Assembly (NCBI RefSeq): GCF_000167195.1
Contig: NZ_AADV02000001.1
Location: forward strand, 558,001 to 622,000
Direction: 5' to 3'
Length of the DNA stretch: 64,000 nucleotides
Source of the DNA: Crocosphaera watsonii WH 8501
Lineage (GTDB): Bacteria > Cyanobacteriota > Cyanobacteriia > Cyanobacteriales > Microcystaceae
Shown: positions 1 to 9,978 of the stretch, piece by piece
Layout: every line of letters starts with the position of its first letter
How positions within the stretch are numbered: the first letter of the stretch is position 1
The notes under the pieces: generated by a model
Database searches by the model: none
What the model was told of the DNA's origin: nothing
The model's input: the letters and a program-made list of their open reading frames with translations, nothing else
Made by a program: the position numbers and the translations under genes

Positions 1-93
1 AATTATTTTGACTATTCCTATTTCATCAATTAAACCAGCTACTATCCCTAAATGGTCTAAATTTTTAACTTGTATTTCTTCTAAATAAGACAT
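1..93 (-). CDS. IS1634-family transposase, N-terminal 31 residues (partial)
   Basis: The reading frame starts at base 93 with MSYLEEIQVKNLDHLGIVAG and is identical here to the 541-residue transposase at 34325..35950. It runs off the left edge, so nothing can be said about whether the full copy is intact. Confidence 0.8.
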   Translation of the reverse strand, partial: MSYLEEIQVKNLDHLGIVAGLIDEIGIVKII

Positions 94-232
94 TTTTCGC
101 TCTTTTTTTACAGAGGAAACAACTTAAGCAATTATCCTACTTTTTTGTCTTCAAGAGCTTAAGCAATTATACTTAATTATTAACCCCAGGCTTGTAGTAT
201 TTAATGCTACTTTTTGAAGTGCGGAATCTGGG
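1..232 (-). mobile_element. IS1634-type element, right-hand end only (cut by window start)
   Basis: These bases repeat the right end of the complete element at 34083..36089 with only a few substitutions, including the 5' end of the transposase gene and the terminal sequence GCGGAATCTGGG. The remainder lies to the left of the window. The element ends inside a solute-binding-domain reading frame, which it truncates. Confidence 0.85.
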
Positions 233-628
233 GTAGAAATAAATAGGGCTAAAGTCTATATTTAAGGTGGCATCTCGTCCAGAGGTTTTGGTGATACGTC
301 TGGCACTGATATCCACTGCTCCTGTGGCTACCATCTCGAAGCCTTCGGTAAAGCTAGGATTTACTAACTCAACTTTTGTGGCATCCCCAAATATAGCAGC
401 AGCCATCGCATTGGTAAATTCTAAGTCAAATTCTGCCCCTGATACTGCGGTAGCGACTTTTAGATACCCTCTTTCAATAATGTCATCATAGATAGTGACT
501 TCGGGATTGGCTACCATATCTAGGGTTGCTGAGTTATACAGTGTCTGACTCTCTTCTGGGGATTGAATTTCTAGATTTACCCCAGTAGGTTGATTGACTA
601 GACTAATAATCTGGGTTAAATCGGCAAT
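233..628 (-). pseudogene. Solute-binding protein family 3-like domain remnant, truncated by IS
   Basis: The frame contains IIERGYLKVATAVSGAEF and a stretch around EFTNAMAAAIFGD, resembling the first lobe of periplasmic amino-acid binding proteins (SBP_bac_3). It is joined upstream, in a different frame, to the last module of the beta-helix repeat gene: the shared sequence ends near 627, and beyond that the repeat frame reads into an early stop while this frame stays open. At its 3' side the frame enters the IS1634-type end at 232 and stops within it. It is probably the C-terminal part of a large secreted multi-domain protein. The link to the repeat gene is visible in the sequence. The function is inferred from weak family resemblance. 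Confidence 0.5.
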
Positions 629-3057
629 TGGATTGACTGCTATTACCAAAAAGATTGTTGTTATTAGCTATTACCGTGCCATAAATTTCGTCTCCTGAGT
701 TGGCATTATTCCCAGAAACGATACTACTACTAATATTTGTTGTTCCTGAAAGGTTGAAAATTCCCCCGCCACTATTAGTAGCAGAGTTACCTGAAACTGT
801 GCTATTACTAATACTTGTTGTTCCTGAGTTTAAAATTCCTGCGCCACCAAAACTAGCAGAGTTATCTGAAACCGTGCTATTACTTATATTTGTCGTTCCT
901 GATAAGTTTAAAATTCCTCCACCAAACGCATCACTAGAGTTACCTGAAACTGTGCTATTACTTAGGGTTAAATTCTCACTGTTATAAATTCCTCCGCCAT
1001 TACCAGAAGAATTGCCCTGTGTAATCGTTAAACCACTAATATTAACTACCTGTTGTGTATTATTATCACCATCGTTAATATTAAATACTCTACTGTTATT
1101 GTTTCCACTTACAGTGATATTATTTGTGTCTCCATCGATGGTGACTGATTTATCGATCACTAATTCTGTGCCGTTGAGGATAATTGTGCCGTTAGCAATA
1201 CTATCAGCAAAGGTAATTGTGCCTCCATCAGTTATCATCCTTAAAGCATCCCTTAAACTGATTTCACCGTCTGCAATACCGTCGTCTTCGTCGTTTAAGG
1301 TATTAACTTCTAACTCAAATACTGATTCAAATGCCCCAATATCTGATTGTTGATTAAAAACTCGCGTAAATCCTGTACCCCGTTGATCTGTTGATAAGTT
1401 ATCATCATTATTACCTGCATTAGTAGCAGGAGAACCCAGCACAAGGGCGATCGTTTTGTTTGAACCACCATTATCCTGTAAACCGTCGGGGTCTAGAATA
1501 TTGTCTAGGGCTACATTCTCACCATCCGTTGTGGCATTAATATCATTTGCCCCGGGTGTGAAATTAACAAAAGCATCACTATTGGATTGACTGCTATTAC
1601 CAAAAAGATTGTTGTTATTAGCTATTACCGTGCCATAAACTTCGTCTCCTGAGTTGGCACTATTCCCAGAAACGATACTACTACTAATATTTGTTGTTCC
1701 AAAAGCGTGGTAAATTCCCCCGCCTTCAGGAGCAGAGTTTCCTGAAACCGTACTATTACTAATATTTGTCGTCCCTGCGTTTAAAATTCCCCCACCTTCA
1801 TCAGAAGCAGAGTTACCTGAAACCGTTGTATTGCTAATATGCATCGTCCCAAATAAGTTTAAAATTCCCCCGCCATAAGCAGCAGAGTTACCTGAAACCG
1901 TAGTGCTACTAATGTTTGTTGTTCCTAATACGTTGTTAATTCCCCCGCCATTCCCAGAAGCAGAGTTACCTGAAACCGTGCTATGGCTTAGGGTTAAATT
2001 CTCACTGTTGTTAATTCCTCCGCCATTACCAGAAGAATTGCCCTGTGTAATCGTTAAACCACTAATATTAACTACCTGTTGTGTATTAGAATCACCATCG
2101 TCAATATTAAATACTCTACTGTTATTGTTTCCACTTACAGTAATATTATCTGTGTCTCCATCTATGGTGACTGATTTATTGATCACTAATTCTGTGCCGT
2201 TGAGGGTAATTGTCCCATTAGCAATACTATCCGCAAAGGTAATTGTACCTCCTTCTGAGATCGCTCCTAATGCTTCTCTTAAACTTATTTCACCGTCTGC
2301 AATACCGTCGTCTTCGTCGTTTAAGGTATTAACTTCTAATTCAAAAATTGACCACTCATAAGCCCCAATATCAACTTGTTGATTGATCACTCGCTCAAAT
2401 CCTGTACCCCGTTGATCCGTTGATAAATTATCATCATTATTACCCGCATTAATGGCAGGAGAATCAGTGACAAGGGCGATGGTTTTGGTTGAACCACCGT
2501 TATCCTGTAAACCGTCAGGATCTAGAATATTGTCTAGGGCTACATTCTCACCATCCGTTGTGGCATTTATATCATTTGCCCCCGATGTGAAATTAACAAA
2601 AGCATCACTATTGGATTGACTGCTATTACCAAAAAGATTGTTGTTATCGGCTGTTACCGTACCGCTATTACTATAAACTTCATCTCCTGATGTTGCACTA
2701 TTTCCAGAAATAATACTACTACTAATATTTGTTGTTCCTGCAAGGTTGAAAATTCCCCCGCCATTCAAACCAGCCGAATTACTGGAAACCGTGCTATTAC
2801 TAATATTTATCGTTCCACCCCAGTTACCAATTCCTCCAGCACTATAAGTAATCGAGTTACCTGAAACTGTGCTATTACTAATGCTTGTCGTTCCTCCAAC
2901 GTTGAAAATTCCCCCGCTAAAACCACCCGCCAAGTTACCTGAAACTGTGCTATTACTTAGGGTTAAATTTTCTATATTCTCAATTCCTCCGCCATTCCCA
3001 GAAGAATTGCCCTGTGTAATGGTTAAACCGCTAATATTGACTACCTGTTGTGTATTA
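629..3057 (-). pseudogene. Beta-helix/choice-of-anchor-Q repeat protein, C-terminal part (interrupted by IS1380 element)
   Basis: This continues the gene that starts at 6701 after the IS1380 insertion. It encodes the rest of module 2, all of module 3 and most of module 4 of a roughly 320-340-residue repeat. Each module begins near EVNTLNDEDDGIADGEISLR, contains many short STVSGNSA-type beta-helix rungs with GGGI motifs, passes NNLFGNSSQSN and ends at DQRGTGF followed by DIGAYE or DIGAFE. This is the pattern of predicted right-handed beta-helix, polymorphic outer-membrane-repeat proteins with choice-of-anchor-Q domains, which are normally secreted or surface-attached. The modules are nearly identical at DNA level. 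The last module breaks off after GNSSQSN, where the frame changes relative to the following binding-protein domain. Confidence 0.8.
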
Positions 3058-5051
3058 CCCGGATTTCTCACAAATTAATTTGAAAGCCCAATCCAGAGAT
3101 GAAAAATGATAATTTTTAGGACTAATAGAAATTTTGAATATAGATGAATAAAAAAATTGACTTTGATTATCCAAAAATTGAGTTTAAGAGGGAATAATTA
3201 TATTAACTTTTGATTTTCTCCACTATAAATAAGACTAAATGAAAGTATCAGTCAGTCAACAACTTATGATAGATATCTTTTTTAAAAAACAACTTATTCT
3301 ACTTATCCAGTATTAGGAATAGTTTTAATTCTTTTGTTAGCAATAGACAAAATATCTTGATAAGGACAAGCACTAGCTATAGCGATAATAATTCTTCTAC
3401 AACTAATCTTTATTCTGGCTCCCAACTTAAGAAGATTTAGACGTATTCTTCCCACAGTTGCTTTAGCCAATGAAGTTTTTTTAAACAGTGTTGACGAAAA
3501 GCATTTATGAGAACATAAGCCCAGAAATGTATCCATAATCTTAGTTGATTACTTTGAAATGTTTGAGTTGAAGTTCTATCAGCTAAAAAGTCTAATTGTT
3601 GTTCTTTAATCCGATTTTCCATCTCGCCTCTCGGACAGTATTTTTTTGTATAAAGTTTTGAGGGTGGAATTTTTGAAGCGGGCAAAGATGTCACCACCTG
3701 GCGCATTTTTAAGCCATCACTTCCATAACAAACTTTTGTCACTACTCTTCTTTGACAACTCCATGACTTTTCTGTTTTATAACGAATAGAGCGATACCAA
3801 GTAGAAATTGGTACTAATTTTTTAACTTCTTCTAAATCTTCTTTTTTCTGAAATAAACTATCCATTAATTCAGTTATTGGAGCTAGTTTTTTTTCATATT
3901 CATGTTTGGCTTTTTCAATTACATCATCCGCTCGTAACTTAAGAACGCCATTTGTTCCCATAGCTATAACATAATCAACTAAAGGCTGATTTTCACAAAA
4001 ATAGAAGATTTCTTCACGGGCATAGGCACTATCACCCCTAACTAGGATATGAGTCTCTGACCATTTTTCTCTAATTAGTCCGATAATTCTTTGTAATTTG
4101 TCTAAGGCTCCATCGGCTGGATCTACATTAGATGAACGAAGTTTAGCCACTAATAAATGATGCCCACAGAAAATATATAAAGGAGCATAACATACTCCGT
4201 GATAATAACTATTAAAAAATGCCCCTTCTTGATTACCATGTACTTGGTCATCCGTGACATCCATATCTAATATAATACTTAAGGGAGGTTTTTTATAAGA
4301 CTCTAAACAAAATTCGACAAAAGATTTTTCAATGGCTTCAAAGTTGGGTTCTATTTTATGATAACGACTCGTTTTTTGGTCAAGAATAGTCTCAGGACAA
4401 TATTCCAATCTATTAATTGTACTTTTTCCAGCTAACCATCCCTTTTTATCTTCAAGTTCATTAAGCTTTTCTAAAGCGATCTTAAGGGCAGGATCGTGAC
4501 TTAATTTATCATGGTCATTGACATCTTCATAGCCTAAAATAATTCCATAAAGCCTTTGTGCTAATAACTCATGAACGGAATGATCTACATAAGATTGATG
4601 ACGATGATCTTGAAAACAGTTACCAAACTTCTCGGTAATTCCCAGTTTTTTATCCAACTCAGCTATCCAGACAATCCCCGCATCTGAAGTGATTAGTCCC
4701 CATCAAAATTAGCGATTATTTCTTTTCCTTTCTGTTTACTAAAGTTGATTACTTGACGAGGGGTTCGGGGATGACTGGGACTCATTAAATCAGTTTAAGG
4801 TAAATTGCTTTAATAATTAAATTATAGCATATTTTATTCTAACAATCTAGTACTATTAGAGATTTTATTAATAATTTTTTTGGAAAAATGAGTGATTGAT
4901 TTATCTTTTCATCTTTGTCTAATTCGGGTTGATTTTAACTTAAAATCTGACAACAGACTGTTGGTTGGGGAAATCTGCGACCGCTCTGTTCAAACCCACT
5001 TCCTGTAAGGCTTCTGTGTTTGGCGATCGCAGATTTTGTGAGAAATTCGGG
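3058..5051 (-). mobile_element. IS1380-family element, copy 1
   Basis: Terminal inverted repeats CCCGGATTTCTCACAAA (left) and TTTGTGAGAAATTCGGG (right) bound a 1994-bp element. The 4-bp sequence ATTA is duplicated at 3054..3057 and 5052..5055. The uninterrupted target, GTGTATTAGAATCACC, is visible in the neighbouring repeat module near 2078..2093, which proves the insertion point. The element is almost identical to the copy at 9979..11973 in the opposite orientation. Confidence 0.95.
3303..4785 (-). pseudogene. IS1380-family transposase, frameshifted
   Basis: A DDE transposase of the IS1380 family. The catalytic Asp segments ILDMDVTDDQVHGNQ and VRGDSAYAREE and the Glu segment ENRIKEQQLDF are all visible. 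Two frame breaks exist. Near the 5' end, the ATG at 4785 opens a 30-codon frame ending in FDGD; a one-base backward shift in a run of four G restores the family-typical FDGGLITSDAG sequence. This break is shared with copy 2. Near the 3' end, a run of seven T (plus strand, 3476..3482) replaces the eight-base run of copy 2 and diverts the last 45 residues into LHWLKQLWEEYV and a stop at 3437. This copy is therefore unlikely to make a full transposase. Confidence 0.85.
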
Positions 5052-6701
5052 ATTAGAATCACCATCACTAATATTAAATACTCGACTGCTATTATTTCCA
5101 CTTATAGTAATATTATCTGTGTCTCCATCGATGGTAACTGATTTATTAATAACTAATTCTGTGCCGTTGAGGATAATTGTTCCGTTGGCAATACTATCGG
5201 CAAAGGTAATTGTGCCTCCATCTGCGATCGCTCCTAATGCTTCTCTTAAACTGATTTCACCGTCTGCGATACCGTCGTCTTCGTCGTTTAGAGTATTAAC
5301 TTTTAACTCCAAATTTGACCACTCAAATGCCCCAATATCTGCCTGTTGATTGATAACTCGCTCAAATCCTGTCCCCCGTTGATCTGTTAATAAGTTCTGA
5401 TTATTATTACCTGCATCAATGGCAGGAGAACCCACTACCAAGGCGATCGTTTTGGTTAAACCACCGTTATCCTGTAAACCGTCAGGATCTAAAATATTGT
5501 CTAGGGGTACATTCTCACCATCCGTTGTGGCATTAATATCATTCGCCCCCGGGGTGAAATTATCAAAAGCATCACTATTGGATTGACTGCTATCACCAAA
5601 AAGATTGTTGTTATTCGCTATTACTGTACCAGAAATATTCTTTACTTCGTCTCCTGAGTTCGCAGCATTATTTCCAGAAACGATACTGCTACTAATATTT
5701 ATCGTTCCCGCCCCGTTGTAAATTCCTCCAGCACTATCGCTAGCATAGTTCCCAGAAATCGTGCTATTACTAATATTTATCGTTCCGAAGAAGTTATTAA
5801 TTCCTCCACCCCCACTAATAAGACTCATAGCATAGTTCCCAGAAATCGTGCTATTATTCAGGGTTAAATTTTCTCTGTTATCAATTCCTCCTCCAAAATG
5901 AGTCCTACCCTTTGTAATAGTTAAACCGCTAATATTAACTACCTGCTGTATATTAATATCACCATCGTCAATATTAAATACTCTACTGTTATTGTTTCCA
6001 CTTACAGTAATATTATCTGTGTCTCCATCTATGGTGACTGATTTATTAATAACTAATTCTGTGCCGTTGAGGATAATTGTGCCGTTGGCAATACTATCGG
6101 CAAAGGTAATTGTGCCTCCATCTGCGATCGCTCCTAATGCTTCTCTTAAACTAATTCCTCCTACTCCAATGCCATCATTTTCATCAACTAAGGTATCTAC
6201 TACTAAACTGGTATTTGCTTCTGCTTGATATACTTGTCGATCAATTACTACTTCTACTTGATCATTTTCTGCTCTTGCTAATGCCAATTGTTCATCCGTT
6301 AAGCTTTCTCCTCTCACCAAAGCTGAAAATATAAAACCTTCATCCCCTTGACTATCTTGGAAATTAATTAAATGATCAATTCCGTGAACATATTCTTCTA
6401 AAATTACGGCTATGATTTGACTTTCTGGGGCGTTGTCAATAAATTCTTGAGCGAGGAATATTTTATTTAATTCTGCCACATAAACCCCATTAGCACCACC
6501 TAACTCACTCTGTGATTTAATATCGACTGTGGGCAAGGAGCTAAAATCACCCTGAATTAACTGTTGAGCTAAATTTTCAAGGGCAAGGTGATTAAACCCG
6601 TTTCCGAAAGCTAGGGTGAAATTTTCGGAAGTAAAACCTTGATTAATAATAAAGTTTTGTAGTAGATATTGACTAGTTGTGAGCAGAGAGCTAATTGGCA
6701 T
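5052..6701 (-). pseudogene. Beta-helix/choice-of-anchor-Q repeat protein, N-terminal part (interrupted)
   Basis: This is the start of the large secreted repeat protein. Residues 1-165 form a domain seen at the N-terminus of many cyanobacterial multi-domain exported proteins. It includes a zinc-protease-like segment ILEEYVHGIDHLIN (EE-x-x-H) followed by GDEGFIFSALVRGE; whether it is catalytic is unknown. Module 1 of the beta-helix repeat follows, starting VVDTLVDENDGI and ending DIGAFEW, and then the beginning of module 2 up to NISDGDSN, where the IS1380 element enters and supplies an early stop. No classical signal peptide is visible. Without the insertion, the frame would continue into 3057..629 for a total of about 1,370 residues. 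Confidence 0.8.
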
Positions 6702-6849
6702 GAGAAAGGATTGAAGTAAATCTAAAAGAATTCTGAGTTTATGCTTGATAGCTTAAATCAGTTCCTATTAGTCTATCAACTGCTTTTTAAAAAATCAATA
6801 AAGCCCTAAACTAAAAGAGACAGCACCCAAATTATTCTCAATTTTATAG

Positions 6850-8412
6850 ATGACATCTTTAAATCCCTCATCACCACAACAAGAACCTTTACTCAGTATT
6901 CATAGCGACTCCCTGACAGAAATCTTAAAACAAATGGGTATTTCCTTAGTTGTTTCCACTTATCAAGCCGGTAAATTAATTGTGGTGCGAAGCGAGCAAA
7001 ATTATGTTAATACCCACTTTAAAATGTTTCCTAAACCGATGGGAATTGCCGTTAAAAATAACCGTATGGCATTAGGGGTGAAATCCTCTATTTGGGAGTT
7101 ACACAATAACCCTTCAGCCGCTTCTCATCTTGAACCTCAAGGTAAACACGATGGTTGCTTTGTACCTCGTAATGTACACTTTACCGGGGATATTGACATC
7201 CATGAAATGGCATGGTGCGCTCAAGAATTATGGTTTGTTAATACTCGTTTTTCTTGTCTTTGTACCCTTGAAAAAGAATATAGTTTTGTGCCTCGCTGGA
7301 AACCCCCTTTTATTACGGCCTACGATTTACGGGATCGATGCCATCTCAATGGCTTAGGCATCAGAGACGAGAAACCCAGATACGTTACTGCTTTAGGAGA
7401 AACTGATCAACCCAATGGATGGCGGGGTAATAAAGCTAATGGAGGGATCTTGATCGATATTGAAACCAATCAAATACTGCTCAGAGGTTTATCCATGCCT
7501 CATTCTCCTCGTTGGTATGATCATCGACTTTGGCTACTAGAATCAGGACATGGGGGCTTATGCTATTTAGATAATAACTCAGGCAAGTTAATCACCATCG
7601 CCAAATTACCCGGATTTACTCGTGGTTTAGACTTCTATGGTAATCTAGCCTTTGTGGGTTTATCACAAATTAGAGAATCTGCCGTTTTTGCTGGTTTACC
7701 TCTCACTCAAACCCTCGAACAAAGAATCTGTGGCGTTTGGGTTGTAGATATTCGCAACGGAAATATTCTCGCCTTTTTAAAGTTTGAAGAGGCTGTGCAA
7801 GAGATTTTTGCTGTCTCCGTCTTGCCCAATATGGTTTTTCCCGATGTCATCGATGCTGATCTAGAGTTTATTGGTATGAATTATGTTTTACCTGATGAAG
7901 CTATAAATCAAACCGAGATGCCTTCATCGGATTGGCAATTTGCTGAAACTTATTTCGCCAAAGGCAATCAACTTTATACTCAAGGGAAATTACAAGAAGC
8001 GATCGCTTCTTTTGAAAAATGCTTAGAATTAGATAGTAGCTATTTATCTGCCCGTTTCAACTTAGGCGTTATCCTTGGCAATCTAGGTCAATACTCCCAA
8101 GCCATTGAGCAGTTAGAGCAAGTTATTCAAGCTGAAGCCCGACACGCAGAAGCCTACAATAGCTTGGGTTTTATCTATAGTAAACAAAGACAATTAGATA
8201 GAGCAATTACATATTATCGACAGGCTATTAATGTTGCTCCCAAGTTTGCTCAAGCCCATTACAATTTGGGTATGACATTACTGCAATTAGGAGAATATCA
8301 AGAAGGCTGGAAAGAGTACGAATGGCGTTTGCAAACTCCACAATTTATGGCTTTTGATCCGCCTCAATGCCGTTGGCTTTACCTTACAATTCTGACTGGC
8401 GTTGGTTATTAG
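6850..8412 (+). pseudogene. TIGR03032-family protein with TPR repeats, internally deleted and frameshifted
   Basis: Residues 1-345 match the TIGR03032 family (Asp/His-rich, propeller-like, function unknown), with blocks such as VSTYQAGKLIVVR, HEMAWCAQELWFVNTRFSCL, MPHSPRWYDHRLWLLESG and LPGFTRGLDF. Residues 360-495 are tetratricopeptide repeats (AYNSLGFIYSKQRQLDRAITYYRQAI). The frame then ends early with LYLTILTGVGY. In the next frame, 8383..8508 reads YNSDWRWLLDRNDSPWYPS then LFRQPQPQD, the usual C-terminus of TPR-linked glycosyltransferase-like proteins. The expected catalytic domain between TPR and tail is missing, so a deletion with a frame change is inferred, followed by an IS605 end abutting at about 8509. 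It is probably non-functional as a transferase; the N-terminal and TPR parts could still be made. Confidence 0.7.
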
Positions 8413-8508
8413 ATAGAAACGATAGTCCTTGGTATCCTTCTATGGAATTATTTAGACAACCTCAACCACAAGATTTGCATTCTGTTTTTACCATTATGTC
8501 CGTTGACA

Positions 8509-8700
8509 TCCTCACCGTCCTCCGCTACGCTAAAGAACGGTGATTCCCTAAAATAAGCTTAACTGCCTGTATTTAGGGGTGGTTGACGCTTCACAGGATG
8601 CTGCTACAGATGAAGTAGTCTTACGCCTTCCTCCACGTCCGTTTTTAGTGTCCAATTGACCACATAGTTTTTGGAACGTGAAAATTAAGTTTCTCCACCG
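8509..8700 (-). mobile_element. IS200/IS605 3'-end remnant with TnpB C-terminus
   Basis: On the minus strand a frame reads ASTTPKYRQLSLF followed by a stop, and is then followed by the typical right-end sequence ending in GAGGATGTCAA. The same C-terminal peptide (STTPRYKQLSLF) and end sequence recur at 31738..31818, so this is the 3' tail of a tnpB-carrying IS200/IS605 element. The rest of tnpB is absent. The tail abuts the stop codon of the J-domain gene. Confidence 0.6.
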
Positions 8701-8704
8701 GATA

Positions 8705-9586
8705 CTATAACCAATGTTGACGGGGGTTAAATTGTTCTTTTTCCCGAATTTGTTGATATAAAGCCCTTTCCTCCTCACTTATTTCCGAAGGGATAGCAAT
8801 TTGTATTTCTACCAGTTGATCCCCCCGTTTTCCCGAACTGTCGGGATAACCTTTATTAGCTAACCGTAACCGTTGGCCGGGACGCACCCCTTTCGGTACA
8901 GTCATTTTAACCAAACCATCGATAGTAGGAACCTCCACAGAACCCCCTAAAATGGCTTCACTAGGGGTTACAGGCACTTGACAAGCGATATCGCTACCCC
9001 GTAACTCAAAAACAGCGTGAGGGGTGATGGTAATCTTAAGATAGAGATCCCCTCCTTGGAGTCCTTGACCTTTGAGGCGAATTTTTTGCCCATCGATCAT
9101 ACCAGAAGGCATATCCACTTCCAGCGATCGCCCATCTTCTAAGCGAATGCGTTCCCGTCCCCCCCGATAGGCTTTTTCTAGGGGAATATTTAACTTCGCT
9201 TCCACATCCCTCGCACTGCGAGAAGGGTTAACTACTTTAGCCCGTTTTGTCCCCCCAGGGTTGTAGTCTTGGAACCGCCAAAACTCGCTATCCCTTTTGT
9301 AACCACTGTTATTGTTGCCATTACGAGGGGGTCGAGATTGGGGACGAGGAGGACGACGTTTGCTTTTGCCAAAAAGACCGCGATCGTATTCAGCACGCTT
9401 AGCTTCATCGGAGAGAATATCGTAAGCTTCGTTAATACCCTTAAATTTTTCCTCTGCTGTCTTATCCCCCGGGTTAACATCAGGATGACACTGCCGAGCG
9501 AGTTTCCGAAAAGATTTTTTAATCTCCTCGGCGGTGGCATCTCGAGAAACCCCTAAAATGGCGTAGTAGTTACGAAGTTGCTGCAT
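8705..9586 (-). CDS. J-domain co-chaperone (DnaJ without zinc finger)
   Basis: The protein has 293 residues. The J domain is residues 1-72 (YYAILGVSRDATAEEIKKSF), with the Hsp70-stimulating HPD at CHPDVNPG. A Gly/Asn/Pro/Arg-rich linker (73-125) follows, then the two beta-barrel client-binding domains of the DnaJ C-terminal region (RDVEAKLNIPLEKAYRGG, then EAILGGSVEVPTIDG and PKGVRPGQRLRL). No CxxCxGxG zinc motifs are present, so it is a class II (CbpA/DnaJ2-like) cytoplasmic co-chaperone that would present clients to DnaK. Cyanobacteria carry several such paralogues. It is monocistronic; the start ATG is the one that opens the J domain. Confidence 0.9.
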   Translation of the reverse strand: MQQLRNYYAILGVSRDATAEEIKKSFRKLARQCHPDVNPGDKTAEEKFKGINEAYDILSDEAKRAEYDRGLFGKSKRRPPRPQSRPPRNGNNNSGYKRDSEFWRFQDYNPGGTKRAKVVNPSRSARDVEAKLNIPLEKAYRGGRERIRLEDGRSLEVDMPSGMIDGQKIRLKGQGLQGGDLYLKITITPHAVFELRGSDIACQVPVTPSEAILGGSVEVPTIDGLVKMTVPKGVRPGQRLRLANKGYPDSSGKRGDQLVEIQIAIPSEISEEERALYQQIREKEQFNPRQHWL

Positions 9587-9639
9587 ATATCAGTGTAAAA
9601 CGGGACTGGGAATCGGGTATGATTTCTATTTTAGCTTAA

Positions 9640-9978
9640 CTGCCAGAAGCCCCACGCTGTATTTTCCCCAAAAACACCCACGCACGAGAGCGTGGGATGA
9701 ATGGCAGTCAGAGCTTTTAACACAAAACAGAAATCTTGTGCTAGAATAATTTATATAAAATTAAATTTCCTCTAAAATGCTACGAGCTATCAAGGTAAGG
9801 TTATATCCAAATACAGAACAAAAGCAGTCACTGGAGCAAAGCTTTGGTAACTGCCGATGGTTGTGGAATTATTGCCTTAACTTGATGAACCAAACGTATA
9901 TAGAGACAGGTAAGGGTTTGTCAGGGTATGAGGTAAAAAAACTTATACCTCAGTTAAAGAAGCAATACGAATGGTTAT
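9640..9978 (+). mobile_element. IS200/IS605 element, left end and tnpB 5' part, truncated by IS1380
   Basis: A stem-loop, CCCACGC/GCGTGGG around 9670..9690, of the kind found at IS605 left ends lies 90 bases before the tnpB start at 9777. The element stops abruptly at the IS1380 inverted repeat at 9979. No continuation appears at the far end of that IS1380 copy, so the rest was lost. Confidence 0.6.
9777..9978 (+). pseudogene. tnpB: TnpB (OrfB) N-terminal fragment
   Basis: The first 67 codons encode MLRAIKVRLYPNTEQKQSL and FGNCRWLWNYCLNLMNQTY, the conserved start of IS200/IS605 TnpB RNA-guided nucleases. After QYEWLSRI the frame runs into the IS1380 end. No RuvC residues remain. It is non-functional. 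Confidence 0.85.

Noticed and set aside
3303-3536. Separate small gene at the end of IS1380 copy 1
   Set aside because: It is the C-terminus of the transposase in its shifted frame; the same peptide is continuous in copy 2.
603-6701. The repeated modules as a CRISPR array or other repeat-spacer array
   Set aside because: Units are about 1 kb, coding, and not separated by unique short spacers.
7130-7357. Second frame inside the TIGR03032 gene
   Set aside because: It lies within a strong, conserved frame and shows no domain; it is a shadow.
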